A DNA stretch of 64,000 bases from Actinoplanes cyaneus (GCF_016862095.1 NZ_BOMH01000002.1:1-64000), one strand, 5' to 3'; positions 40,389 to 49,249 are shown, counted from the stretch's first letter. Notes: generated by a model not told the origin, from the sequence alone. Program-made: numbers and translations.

Positions 40389-41117
40389 ATGCGCCCGTGC
40401 CTCGTGGTCGTCGCCCTGCTGCTCACCGCGACGGCCGGCTGCGGCACGGATGAGCCGTCGCCGGCACCATCCCCGAGCCCGAGCCCGAGCCCGAGCGAGA
40501 GCAGGAGCCCGAGCCCGAGCGCGGACGTGACCGGTGCACCGACCGTCGCCCGGACCACGACCGCGGCGCGGAAGGGCGGGCCGGGCACGGAATGGGAGAT
40601 CACGGTCTACTACACCGCTGTCGAGGACTTCCACGACGGCGCGGACACCGAGGTCACCGGGTGCACGAGGCTGGAGTGCAAGGACGGGCAGGACGATCTG
40701 GGGTCGTACCCTGCGGACTTCGTCGAGGCGGTGCGGGACGAGGGCACCGGTCGCACCTCGTCCGGGCAGTACCTGAACTGGTCGTACGACGTCGGCTTCT
40801 GGCTCGACTCGGCGCCCCGCACCAGCGACGGGCAGCGTCTGACGCCGTTCTTCTCGGCCGCCGCGGACCCGGACGTGCTGCCGCAGGGCACCCGTTTCAG
40901 GATCACCGGCTGCGGCGTGCAGGATGACGGCTCCGCCCCGCAGGAGGCGGTCTGCGCCGCGCTGCGGGACGGCGCCTGGACGGTCACCGACGAGTTCACC
41001 CCGGGTCTCGGCGGCTCGCACCACCTCGACGCCTACATCGGCCCGGAGACCGGTGAGAACTTCACCGACTCGGACTGGTACGTCACCCTCACCGGCGCCC
41101 GGCTCACGATCGGCTGA
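40389..41117 (+). CDS. lipoprotein with Pro-Ser linker and 3D/RlpA-like domain
   Basis: 242 residues. Lipobox ATAGC with Cys18, then a PSPSPS linker (about 24-45), then an extracytoplasmic domain. The C-terminal block DPDVLPQGTRFRITGCG with VTDEFTPGLGGSHHLDAYIG looks like a 3D or double-psi beta-barrel domain, as in RlpA, resuscitation-promoting and spore-cortex factors that act on peptidoglycan. Six Cys in total could form disulfides. The enzyme class is inference. A long hairpin follows. Confidence 0.75.
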   Translation: MRPCLVVVALLLTATAGCGTDEPSPAPSPSPSPSPSESRSPSPSADVTGAPTVARTTTAARKGGPGTEWEITVYYTAVEDFHDGADTEVTGCTRLECKDGQDDLGSYPADFVEAVRDEGTGRTSSGQYLNWSYDVGFWLDSAPRTSDGQRLTPFFSAAADPDVLPQGTRFRITGCGVQDDGSAPQEAVCAALRDGAWTVTDEFTPGLGGSHHLDAYIGPETGENFTDSDWYVTLTGARLTIG

Positions 41118-41144
41118 GAACCGCGGGCCGGGGGGTCAGGCGGC

Positions 41145-41194
41145 GTTTCGCAGTGCGGCCGAGAGCGAGGCGAGGTCCGGCCGCACTGCGAAAC
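41145..41194. terminator. bidirectional hairpin between convergent lipoprotein genes
   Basis: GTTTCGCAGTGCGGCCG (41145-41161) pairs perfectly with CGGCCGCACTGCGAAAC (41178-41194), a 17-bp stem with a 16-nt loop. Three of the next four base pairs outside also match. It lies between the two convergent stops. Confidence 0.85.
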
Positions 41195-41199
41195 ACCGT

Positions 41200-41721
41200 C
41201 TAGGCGGCCGGCTTGTCCTTGGGGGCCGGTGCGAGCTTCTGGCACTCCTGTTGTGCCTGGCGCACCTTCGGGTCGCCCGGGTCGACGCCGAGCTTCTTCG
41301 TGTCGATGGAGGTGCCGCCGTTCGCGTCGGGATCGGGCCAGTTGGTGAGCCCGTGGTCGCGCATGCATTGGGCCACCTGCCGGAGTTTCGCCAGGTCCTC
41401 CGCGGGGATCGGGGTCTTCGGGCCCTCCCACGGCGCGTATTTGCGGCACGCCTGCTCGGCCGCCTCGACCTTCTTCTGGTCGACGCCGTCCGGGTTGTGC
41501 ACGGTCAGGCCGCCCTGCGGATCCGGGTCGGGGAACCAAGTCTGCCCCTGGGCACGCATGCACTTCGAGTACGCCAGGGCGGACCGCTCCTCGCCTCCCG
41601 CGGCGCCGCTGGCCGTCGCGCCCGGATCGGCAGTGGCGACGGTCGGTTCCCCGGCCTTGGTGCAGCCGGCGATCGTGAGGACCAGAAGCGCTGCTGTCAG
41701 CATTTTTCGAGACATGCCCAT
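41200..41721 (-). CDS. lipoprotein with two CMRxHG-FPDP-type repeats
   Basis: 173 residues. Lipobox LTIAGC (Cys near residue 20). Two internal repeats begin YSKCMRAQGQTWFPDPD and VAQCMRDHGLTNWPDPD, each followed by a GG-T segment and a helix with a second Cys (EQACRKY, QQECQKL). The repeat occurs in actinobacterial lipoproteins often found beside two-component systems and efflux systems. It begins 19 bp after the histidine kinase gene on the same strand, so regulator, kinase and lipoprotein are probably one operon. Start at 41721 or 41715. Confidence 0.82.
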   Translation of the reverse strand: MGMSRKMLTAALLVLTIAGCTKAGEPTVATADPGATASGAAGGEERSALAYSKCMRAQGQTWFPDPDPQGGLTVHNPDGVDQKKVEAAEQACRKYAPWEGPKTPIPAEDLAKLRQVAQCMRDHGLTNWPDPDANGGTSIDTKKLGVDPGDPKVRQAQQECQKLAPAPKDKPAA

Positions 41722-41740
41722 TGTTGTACGCCGGGACCGG

Positions 41741-42700
41741 TCACACCACGGGCACAAAGCGGACCAGGATCGTGAGGCCGCCCCCGGGGCGGGCGCTGAC
41801 GGACAGCGCGGCGCCGTGCGCGGCCGCGATCGCCTGCACGATGGACAGTCCCAGTCCGTGATGACGGTCGTCCGCCGTACGCGCAAGCCTCTGGAAGGGG
41901 TGGAGAAGCCGATCCACGAGCTCCGGCGCGATGACGGGACCGGTGTTCGCCACCGTCAGCGCTGAGCCCTCGGTGCGCACTTCGAGCCGGCCGCCGGGAA
42001 CGTTGTGGCTGATCGCGTTGTCGACCAGGTTCGCGATCAGGCGCCGCACCAGAGCGGGATCGCCGAGCACCGCGGCCGGCCGCAGCTCCGTCGCCGTCGT
42101 CAGCCCGGCCGGCCCGGTGCCCAGCACCTGCGCGGTCAGCGCGGCCAGATCGATGTGCTCGCGACGGTCCAGGCCGCGTTCGCTGGTCGCCAGGGCCAGC
42201 AGGGACTCCAGGAGGCGCGCCTTCTCCTCGCTGACGGTCATCAGTTCGGCGAAGTGCGCGCGATAGGTCTCCACGGTCGCGCCCGGGTCGAGCAGGGCCT
42301 CCTCCAGCAGAGCGTGCTCCCAGGTCAGCGGCGTGCGCAGCTCGTGCGCGGCGTTCGCCACGAACCGTTTGTGCGAGTCGAGCGCCGTCTCCAGCCGCCG
42401 GGTCATCACGTGCAGGGGCCGCAGCACCCGGCCGGCCAGCAGCCAGCCGATGCCGAGCGAGACGAGCAGCATGATCGCGAGCGCGAGGCCGGCTCTCAGG
42501 AGCAGTTCGTGGCCGATCACCGGCTGCCCGCGCAGCGTCTCGGTGGAACCGGTGACGGACGCGCCGGATCTGTTCTCGGTGGATCGGATCACCGTCGTCG
42601 CACTGCGGCTGACCAGCAGGTAGGTCACGCCGAGCAGCGCGGTTCCGGAGAGCAGGAAGAGCGCCCCGTACAGCAGGGTCATCCGCACCCGGACGGCCAT
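41741..42700 (-). CDS. two-component sensor histidine kinase
   Basis: 319 residues. Two membrane helices (about 8-30 and 68-90) flank a short extracytoplasmic loop. The phospho-acceptor region is RFVANAAHELRTPLTW and the ATP-binding N box is RLIANLVDNAISHN, with G box HHGLGLSIVQAIAAAHG. The loop is only about 38 residues, so signals may be sensed in the membrane or through the downstream lipoprotein. Its start is 3 bp from the response-regulator stop. Confidence 0.92.
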   Translation of the reverse strand: MAVRVRMTLLYGALFLLSGTALLGVTYLLVSRSATTVIRSTENRSGASVTGSTETLRGQPVIGHELLLRAGLALAIMLLVSLGIGWLLAGRVLRPLHVMTRRLETALDSHKRFVANAAHELRTPLTWEHALLEEALLDPGATVETYRAHFAELMTVSEEKARLLESLLALATSERGLDRREHIDLAALTAQVLGTGPAGLTTATELRPAAVLGDPALVRRLIANLVDNAISHNVPGGRLEVRTEGSALTVANTGPVIAPELVDRLLHPFQRLARTADDRHHGLGLSIVQAIAAAHGAALSVSARPGGGLTILVRFVPVV

Positions 42701-42703
42701 GGT

Positions 42704-43357
42704 CTAGATCCGATATCCGCAGCGCGGAACGGTCTCGATCACCGATGGTTCCCCGAGCTTGGCCCGCAGCCGATTCACTGTCGCCTTCACCGTGGTCGTG
42801 AACGGATCGGCAGCGGAGTCCCAGACCCGGTCGAGCAGTTCCTCTGCGGAGACCACCCGGCCGCGGGCGGAGAGCAGGTATTCCAGGACCGCCAGCTCCT
42901 TCGGGTTGAGCGCGAGCCGCGCACCGCTGCGGGTGGCCGACCGGCGCGCCGGGTCCAGAGTCACATCTCCGCTGGTCAGCGTGGGTGGCAGGGCGTTCTG
43001 GGTGCGGCGGGCGAGCGCCCTGATCCGGGCCACCAGCTCCGGATAGGCGAACGGTTTCGCGAGGTAGTCGTCGGCGCCGATGGTCAGCCCGTGCACCCGG
43101 TCGGCCAGCGTTCCGGCCGCGGTCAGCATCAGCACCCGGGTGCGGGCCGGCTCCCGCATCAGCTCGTGACACACCTGGTCCCCGTGCACGCCGGGCAGGT
43201 CGCGATCGAGAACGACCACGTCGTAGTCGCCCTCGGCGGCCCGTTCCAGGGCGGCGGGCCCGTCGTGGGTGACGTCGACGGCCATGCCCTCGCGCCGCAG
43301 CACCCGCGCCACCGACGCCGCGAGCCGCGCGTGATCCTCCACCACCAGGATCCTCAT
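42704..43357 (-). CDS. OmpR/PhoB-family response regulator
   Basis: 217 residues. The receiver domain has the acidic pair in ILVVEDHARLAAS, phospho-acceptor Asp51 in VVVLDRDLPGVHGD and Lys in DDYLAKPFAYPEL. The C-terminal winged helix (about 130-215) ends RLRAKLGEPSVIETVPRCGYRI. It pairs with the kinase immediately downstream and probably also controls the lipoprotein gene. Confidence 0.93.
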   Translation of the reverse strand: MRILVVEDHARLAASVARVLRREGMAVDVTHDGPAALERAAEGDYDVVVLDRDLPGVHGDQVCHELMREPARTRVLMLTAAGTLADRVHGLTIGADDYLAKPFAYPELVARIRALARRTQNALPPTLTSGDVTLDPARRSATRSGARLALNPKELAVLEYLLSARGRVVSAEELLDRVWDSAADPFTTTVKATVNRLRAKLGEPSVIETVPRCGYRI

Positions 43358-43564
43358 GCCGGCCAGCCTAGGAACGTGCTCGTCAACTGGCCGTCAACGT
43401 GCGTGGCGAAGCGACTCGCGCGACCGCGGGCAGAGACGGTCGCCGATCTGCGCGTGCCGGGTGGGCGGGACCACCGTCGTACCGGGGTAGGACCGGGGAT
43501 CAAGTGGGTAGTGGCGGGTGCGTATTTTGAGTGCGATCTGTGCCGGTGAGGAGATATTCGTACC

Positions 43565-46500
43565 GTGAATGACGTCTTCGCCGCGGACGCCGAGGTGGGC
43601 CGCGATCTGGATGCGGTCGACTGGGAAGCCACTCCCCTCGGCCCGCCGGAGGGCTGGCCGCAGAGCCTGCGGACGGCGGTCAGCATCCTGCTGTCGTCGC
43701 GGTTCTCGATGTGGATGGCGTGGGGCCCGGAGCTGACGTTCTTCTGCAACGCGGCCTATCGGCGCGACACCCTGGGCGAGAAGTACCCGTGGGCGCTGGG
43801 CCGGCCGGCGCGCGAGGTGTGGGCGGAGATCTGGAACGACATCGGCCCGCGGATCCAGAACGTGCTCGACACCGGCCAGGCCACCTGGGATCAGAGTCTG
43901 CTGCTGTTCCTGGAGCGCTCCGGGTACTCGGAGGAGAGCTACCACACGTTCTCCTACAGCCCGCTGCGCGACGACGACGGCACGCTGGTCGGCATGCTCT
44001 GCGTGGTCAGCGAGGAGACCGACCGGGTGATCGCCGAGCGGCGGATGGCCACGCTGCGCGACCTCGGCTCCGACCCGAGTGTGATCCGCACCGAGCGGGA
44101 GACCCTGACGTTCGCCGCGCGGCAGCTCGAGAAGAACCGGCGTGACCTGCCCTTCACCCTGACCTACCTGTACGACGAGGACGGCCGCCCCCGGCTGCGC
44201 TCGTCGACCGGCATCGCGGCGGACCATCCGCTGACGGCCACCTTCGACGGCGGGGAAGGACTGGTGGCCCTGGCGGGGCCGGACCTGCCCACCGGTGCCT
44301 GGCCGGAACCCCCGCGTCAGGCGCTGGTGGTGCCGCTCGCCGCGGACGGGTTCTTCGTCGCCGGCCTCAACCGCTACCGTCCGCTGAACGACTCCTACCG
44401 GGGCTTCGTCGAGCTGACCGCCGCTCACGTCGCGGCCGGGGTCGCCAGCGCCCGCAGCTACCAGGCGCAGGAGCGGCGGGCCGAGGAACTCGCCGAGCTG
44501 GACCGGGCCAAGACCATGTTCTTCTCCAACATCAGCCACGAGTTCCGGACCCCGCTGACCCTGATCATGGGCCCGCTGGACGAGCTGCGCACCCGCCTCG
44601 ACGGCGCCGGTCAGGAGATCCGCGACGAGCTGGAGGTGATGCACCGCAACGGGCTGCGGCTCGGCAAGCTGGTCAACGCGCTGCTGGACTTCTCCCGGCT
44701 GGAGGCCGGCCGGATGCAGGCGCGTTACGAGCCGGTCGACCTGGCCGCCACCACCGCCGAACTGGCCAGCGTGTTCCGGTCCGCGGTGGAGCGGGCCGGC
44801 CTGACCTTCGACGTGGACTGCCCGCCGCTGCCCGAGCCGGTGCTGGTCGACCGCGGCATGTGGGAGAAGGTCGTCCTCAACCTGCTCAGCAACGCGCTGA
44901 AGTTCACCTTCGACGGCGGCATCCGGGTCGCGGTGCGTGCCGGGGACGGGTTCGCCGTCGTCACGGTCGCCGACAGCGGCATCGGGGTCTCCGCCGAGGA
45001 GATGCCACGGCTGTTCGAGCGTTTCCACCGGATCGGCGACGCGCGCTCCCGCTCGAACGAGGGCAGCGGCATCGGCCTGGCCATGGTCAAGGAGCTGGTC
45101 GGGCTGCACCACGGCACGGTCACCGCGGACAGCACGCCGGGCACGGGCACGACGTTCACGATCCGGCTGCCGTTCGGTGCCGCGCACCTGCCGGCCGACG
45201 CGGTGGTCCCCGCGCGGGAGGCCACCACGGTGTCGGCGACCGCCGAGCCGTTCCTGGCCGAGGCGGCCCGCTGGCTGCCCGGGGACACCCCGATCGACGC
45301 GCCACCCCCGGCCCGGCTCGCCGGGAACGCGGCCGACGTGCTGGTGGCCGACGACAACGCGGACATGCGGGACTACCTGACCCGGCTGCTGCGCTCGGCC
45401 GGGCACCGGGTCACCGCGGTCGCCGACGGCCGGCAGGCGCTCGACGCGGTTCGCGCCCAGCCGCCGGATCTCGTGGTCAGCGACGTGATGATGCCCTGGA
45501 TGACCGGGCTGGAACTCCTCGGGGAGCTGCGCCGGGACAGCCGTACGGCCGGGGTGCCGGTGCTGCTGCTCTCCGCCCGCGCCGGCGAGGAGGCGTCGAT
45601 CGAGGGCCTGGAGGCGGGCGCCGACGACTACCTGTTCAAGCCGTTCTCGGCGGCCGAGCTGCTGGCCCGGGTCCGGGCGAACGTGGAGCTCGCCCGCCTG
45701 CGCAACCGTCACGCGCGGTGGCGCACCGCCCTGGTCGACTCGCTGCAGGAGGCGTTCTTCGTCTGCGACGAGGACGGCGCCGTCATCGAGATCAACGCGG
45801 CGTTCACCGACATGATCGGATTCGGACCCGAGGATCTGCCGTACGCACCCGTGCACCCCTGGTGGCCGGATCAGTCCACCGACGCCGAGGCGTACGCGCA
45901 GGTGCAGGAGGCGTTCGAGCTGCTCATGCAACGGCGGCAAGGCGACTACACGATCCCGGTCCGGCACCGCGACGGCCACCAGCTGTGGGTCGCGGCCGCG
46001 TTCAACCACGTGCGGGACCCGGACAGCGGGCGCCGGGTGATCGTCGGGACGTTCCGGGACGTGACCGACGAGCACTACGCGATCCAGCGGGAGACCGCGC
46101 TCGCCTCGCTGAGCCTGCGCCTGTCCGACGCGGAGGACCTCGGGGACGCGCTCGGCGGGGCGCTCGACGAGTTGCGGGGGCTGTGGCAGGCGTCGTACGT
46201 CGTGGCCGTGGTCTTCGACAGCGTCGGCAAGCCCGCGCTGACCGCCACCGACCCCAGTGTGACCTGGGCGAACCTGCCGCAGGAGCGACTGCTCGCCCTG
46301 CGCGACCGGCCCGCGCTCACCCCGCTGGGCGAGCGTGACGGCGGCGCCGGCATCACCCTCGAACACCCGCAGGGCACCATGGTCGTCTGGATCGAGCCGA
46401 GCGCCCGGCGGCCGTTCACCGAGCAGGACCGGACGCTGCTCGCCCTGCTCGCCGGGCACCTCGGCCAGGGGCTGCGCCGGGTGCACCGGATCGACCAGCA

Positions 46501-47581
46501 GCGGGAGACCGCCCTGGCCCTGCAGCGCGCGATCCTCGGCCCGGCCCAGCTGCCGGCCGGTTTCGCGGTCCGCTACGAGCCGGCGACCCGCCCGCTCAAG
46601 GTCGGCGGCGACTGGTACGACACGATCCCGCTGCCGGACGGCAAGATCGGCATCGTGGTCGGCGACTGCGTGGGCCACGGCCTGCAGGCGGCCACGGTGA
46701 TGGGCCAGCTGCGCTCGGCGTGCCGCGCCGTGCTGCTGCAGGATCCCAGCCCGGCCCGGGCCCTCGCCGCGCTGGACCGGTTCGCCGCGCTGCTGCCCGG
46801 CGCGAGTTGCGCGACGGTGTTCTGCGGCGTCCTCGACCCGGGGAACGGGCAGCTGCGCTACTCCGCGGCCGGCCACCCGCCGCCGATCGTCGCGCTCGCC
46901 GACGGCGCCACCCACCTGCTCGACCAGGGGCGTGGCCGGCCCATCGCGATCCGGCCGGACGATCCACGCGACGAGGCGACCTACGAGCTGCCGCCACGGA
47001 CCACGCTGCTGCTCTACACCGACGGGCTGGTCGAGCGGCGCCGGCAGCCACTGACCGCGGGCATCGACGAGGCGGTGACGGCGGTGCGGCTGGGACGCCG
47101 TACGCCGATCGAGGACCTTGCCACCGAGGTGATGGCGAGCCTGGCGCCGACCGGCGGGTACGACGACGACGTGGCGCTGCTGCTCTATCGCCAGCCCGGC
47201 CCGCTGGAGCTGGAGTTCCCGGCCGAGTCCACCCGCCTGGCGCCGGTCCGCACCGCGTTGCGGGGCTGGTTGGAGCGCTGCGGCGTGGACCCGGTCATCG
47301 CGCAGAACGTGCTGGTCGCCGCGGGTGAGGCGTGTGCCAACGCGATCGAGCACGGCCACCGTGACCTGACCGGGGGCCTGATCCGGCTGCGCGCGGCGGT
47401 GACCGCTGACGCGCTGCGCCTGATCGTGACCGACAGCGGCCGCTGGCGGAGCCCGCAGCCGGGCGACAACCCGCATCGCGGGCGGGGCATCATGCTGATG
47501 CGCGCTTTCATGGGCGAGGTCACCATCACCACCGGCAACGCCGGGACCATCATCGAGATGCAGACGGAGATCGCGTCATGA
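43565..47581 (+). CDS. hybrid sensor kinase / receiver / SpoIIE phosphatase multidomain protein
   Basis: 1338 residues, no membrane segment. Order: N-terminal PAS-like region (1-165, ATPLGPPEGWPQSLRTAVSI); GAF-like region to about 300; HisKA with His about 325 in FFSNISHEFRTPLTLIMGPL; HATPase (about 425-545); receiver (about 592-710, VLVADDNADMRDYL, phospho-Asp about 640 in VVSDVMMPW); PAS (about 723-840); GAF (about 850-970); SpoIIE PP2C-type phosphatase (about 985-1205, KVGGDWYD, VGDCVGHG, YDDDVALLL); RsbW-like ATPase (about 1215-1338, VAAGEACANAIEHGH). It combines phosphorelay with a partner-switch output. The STAS gene overlaps its stop. GTG start after GAGGAGA. Confidence 0.93.
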   Translation: MNDVFAADAEVGRDLDAVDWEATPLGPPEGWPQSLRTAVSILLSSRFSMWMAWGPELTFFCNAAYRRDTLGEKYPWALGRPAREVWAEIWNDIGPRIQNVLDTGQATWDQSLLLFLERSGYSEESYHTFSYSPLRDDDGTLVGMLCVVSEETDRVIAERRMATLRDLGSDPSVIRTERETLTFAARQLEKNRRDLPFTLTYLYDEDGRPRLRSSTGIAADHPLTATFDGGEGLVALAGPDLPTGAWPEPPRQALVVPLAADGFFVAGLNRYRPLNDSYRGFVELTAAHVAAGVASARSYQAQERRAEELAELDRAKTMFFSNISHEFRTPLTLIMGPLDELRTRLDGAGQEIRDELEVMHRNGLRLGKLVNALLDFSRLEAGRMQARYEPVDLAATTAELASVFRSAVERAGLTFDVDCPPLPEPVLVDRGMWEKVVLNLLSNALKFTFDGGIRVAVRAGDGFAVVTVADSGIGVSAEEMPRLFERFHRIGDARSRSNEGSGIGLAMVKELVGLHHGTVTADSTPGTGTTFTIRLPFGAAHLPADAVVPAREATTVSATAEPFLAEAARWLPGDTPIDAPPPARLAGNAADVLVADDNADMRDYLTRLLRSAGHRVTAVADGRQALDAVRAQPPDLVVSDVMMPWMTGLELLGELRRDSRTAGVPVLLLSARAGEEASIEGLEAGADDYLFKPFSAAELLARVRANVELARLRNRHARWRTALVDSLQEAFFVCDEDGAVIEINAAFTDMIGFGPEDLPYAPVHPWWPDQSTDAEAYAQVQEAFELLMQRRQGDYTIPVRHRDGHQLWVAAAFNHVRDPDSGRRVIVGTFRDVTDEHYAIQRETALASLSLRLSDAEDLGDALGGALDELRGLWQASYVVAVVFDSVGKPALTATDPSVTWANLPQERLLALRDRPALTPLGERDGGAGITLEHPQGTMVVWIEPSARRPFTEQDRTLLALLAGHLGQGLRRVHRIDQQRETALALQRAILGPAQLPAGFAVRYEPATRPLKVGGDWYDTIPLPDGKIGIVVGDCVGHGLQAATVMGQLRSACRAVLLQDPSPARALAALDRFAALLPGASCATVFCGVLDPGNGQLRYSAAGHPPPIVALADGATHLLDQGRGRPIAIRPDDPRDEATYELPPRTTLLLYTDGLVERRRQPLTAGIDEAVTAVRLGRRTPIEDLATEVMASLAPTGGYDDDVALLLYRQPGPLELEFPAESTRLAPVRTALRGWLERCGVDPVIAQNVLVAAGEACANAIEHGHRDLTGGLIRLRAAVTADALRLIVTDSGRWRSPQPGDNPHRGRGIMLMRAFMGEVTITTGNAGTIIEMQTEIAS

Positions 47582-47877
47582 CCACGGCGCTCACGCTGAC
47601 CACGGGACAGGACCCCGACGGCGTTGCGGTGCTGACCGCGGCCGGGGAGATCGACATGAGCAATGCCGAGACGTTCGCGGCGGCGCTGGTCGAGGCGGTG
47701 CCACCGTCCGGGCGGCCGCTCGTGGTGGACCTGACCGCCGTGGAGTACCTGGACAGTGCCGGCCTGGCCGCGCTGTTCCACCACGCGGAGCGGATCGAGG
47801 TCGTGACCGGGCCGCTGCTGAGCCCGTTGCTGACCATTTCCGGTCTCGCCGACCTGACCACCGTGCGGACGCGCTGA
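47578..47877 (+). CDS. STAS-domain anti-sigma factor antagonist
   Basis: 99 residues. The STAS fold is shown by VAVLTAAGEIDMSNAETFAA and VVDLTAVEYLDSAGLAALF, where the Ser in LDSAG is the usual phosphorylation site. In RsbV/SpoIIAA-type systems an RsbW-like kinase phosphorylates this Ser and a PP2C phosphatase removes the phosphate; both activities are present in the 1338-residue protein just upstream. The ATGA overlap of the two genes supports a direct functional pair. Confidence 0.93.
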   Translation: MTTALTLTTGQDPDGVAVLTAAGEIDMSNAETFAAALVEAVPPSGRPLVVDLTAVEYLDSAGLAALFHHAERIEVVTGPLLSPLLTISGLADLTTVRTR

Positions 47878-48134
47878 CCGGCACGGTTTCCCCGCGCCTC
47901 GTGTTCGTTCATGTTCGAGTCACGAACAGTCACGTGATGTGACCACTTTGATCACGCTCGCGCGCGTCCCCGTTACCCACCCGTTAGCGCGGGCGGCCTT
48001 GACGCGACTCCGGACCCGGGGTTGACTCTGACTGTTCGTGAGTGAACGCGTCGGAATTTGTGCGCTCCACATCGAGCCGGACCTGCGAGGAGGAGACGCG
48101 TGCCACCCTTGATCTCCGGACGGCCCACGGCCAC
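47878..48134. promoter_or_regulatory. intergenic region with a widely spaced inverted repeat
   Basis: 257 bp. TCACGAACAGTCA (47920-47932) and its exact inverse TGACTGTTCGTGA (48029-48041) lie 96 bp apart. The region between them is AT-richer and could hold the promoter for the PmoA-like gene. A looped operator is one possibility. Confidence 0.4.
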
Positions 48135-48992
48135 ATGACCCGGATGCGCGCGGCCCTCACGGCCGGCAGGTCGGTCACGGTGACCTCCGGCGACACGACC
48201 CTCTTCCGGTACGACTTCGGCGCGCCGGTGCCACACGCCGCCGAGCTGCGGACCCGGGCCGGCGTCACGGTGCCCGGCACGATCGCCTGGTCCCCGCCGC
48301 ACGACGATCCCGGGGCCGCCGCCCACCGGATCCTCACCGAGCTCTCCGCCACCGCGACCACCGCGACGATCGCGCACCGGCTGCGCTGGCCCGCCGTCGA
48401 CGAGTGGCGTTCCCTCACCACGTCGCTGACCGGCGACGACACCTGGCTGCTGCTCTTCGAGAACACGGTCACCAATGTCTGCGGCCGCGCTCTGCCCCTG
48501 GCCGGCCCGTCCTTGACCGGCCCGTCACCGACCGACCCGCCACTGACCGGCCCATCACCGACCGACCCGCCGTTGACCGACCCGTCGCTGATCCTGGGAG
48601 CGATCGCGGCGCCGTCCGCCGCCCGCGCGGAGTGGCAGGCGGCCCGTCTAGCCGGCGGCACCGTGGTCGTCGTCGACGACAGCGCCAACCTCGCACATCC
48701 CCCGCACTGGTCGGCGGGCCTGAGCCCGGCACCGTTCGGCAGCGGGAAGCTCACCCTCGCCACCGATCAGACCATCGCTTTCCGGTACGCCGTGATCATC
48801 GCCCCCGCGAGTCACGACGCCCGCCTCCTCCCGGTCCTGGCCGCCCTCGGCCGTGACGCCCTCGCCGGCACGCTCCCCGCCGGCCGCGGCCGGATCTGTC
48901 ACGGCGAGCACGCGAGCCGCGGCCCGATCCACCGGACCCGGACACGAGTGCTCACCCGCCAATGCATCGGCGGCACCCCGCCTGTCGCCTGA
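48135..48992 (+). CDS. PmoA/DUF6807-like protein, divergent and internally rebuilt
   Basis: 285 residues. It is a distant homologue of the 300-residue PmoA-like protein at 54393-55295: MTRMRAALTAGRSVTV aligns with MAELRVDHTLERSVTV, and AHPPHWSAGLSPAPFGSGKL with HHPPRWFARSEQFACLNPAP. It lacks the conserved DHVWHKGIAW segment and the FWGGPTYV loop. In place of the TTKGRENAGYGG region it has a low-complexity insert of repeated GPSPTDPPLT (about 123-152). I chose the ATG at 48135 from this alignment; the frame is open from 48042. It may be a decaying paralogue or a protein with a changed role. Confidence 0.6.
   Translation: MTRMRAALTAGRSVTVTSGDTTLFRYDFGAPVPHAAELRTRAGVTVPGTIAWSPPHDDPGAAAHRILTELSATATTATIAHRLRWPAVDEWRSLTTSLTGDDTWLLLFENTVTNVCGRALPLAGPSLTGPSPTDPPLTGPSPTDPPLTDPSLILGAIAAPSAARAEWQAARLAGGTVVVVDDSANLAHPPHWSAGLSPAPFGSGKLTLATDQTIAFRYAVIIAPASHDARLLPVLAALGRDALAGTLPAGRGRICHGEHASRGPIHRTRTRVLTRQCIGGTPPVA
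48505..48592. repeat. 15/30-bp tandem repeat inside the PmoA-like gene
   Basis: Units such as GACCGGCCCGTCACCGACC alternate with GACCCGCCACTGACC-type variants through about 90 bp, encoding GPSPTDPPLT repeats. The period is a multiple of three, so the frame is kept. Confidence 0.8.
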
Positions 48993-49249
48993 CTCACCCG
49001 CCGCTGCCCGGCGCGAGCTTCCCGGCTGGTGCTCATGGTCGTAATGAGGCACGAATAACGCCCATGAGCACCAGCCGGCAACGGCGAGCCGCGGCACTGC
49101 CTCGACAACAGCCCACACCGCGCAACACCGGCAGGCGGCCACCCGCCGCTGCCCGGCGCGGGCTTCCGGCAGGCGCACACCCACCGCAGCCCGGCGCCGA
49201 CTTGCCGGCGGGCGTCACGACGTACGCGCGAAGGGGGTTGATCGTGAGG
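48993..49249. other. intergenic gap holding palindromic-repeat copy 2 and a direct repeat
   Basis: 257 bp, no gene. The stretch ACCCGCCGCTGCCCGGCGCG at 48997 is repeated at 49141, the first time leading directly into the palindrome, the second into a truncated version. This suggests a partial duplication of the element with its flank. Confidence 0.65.
49022..49078. repeat. palindromic repeat, copy 2
   Basis: CCGGCTGGTGCTCATGG (49022-49038) pairs perfectly with CCATGAGCACCAGCCGG (49062-49078); the pairing extends imperfectly inward. Loop region 23 nt. It lies downstream of the PmoA-like gene and upstream of the MT0933-type gene, both of which end toward it. Confidence 0.9.

Noticed and set aside
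43394..47476. 1360-residue minus-strand open frame across the sensor kinase gene
   Set aside because: Antisense shadow. The plus strand carries clear PAS, HisKA, receiver, SpoIIE and ATPase motifs, while the minus frame has no recognisable domain.
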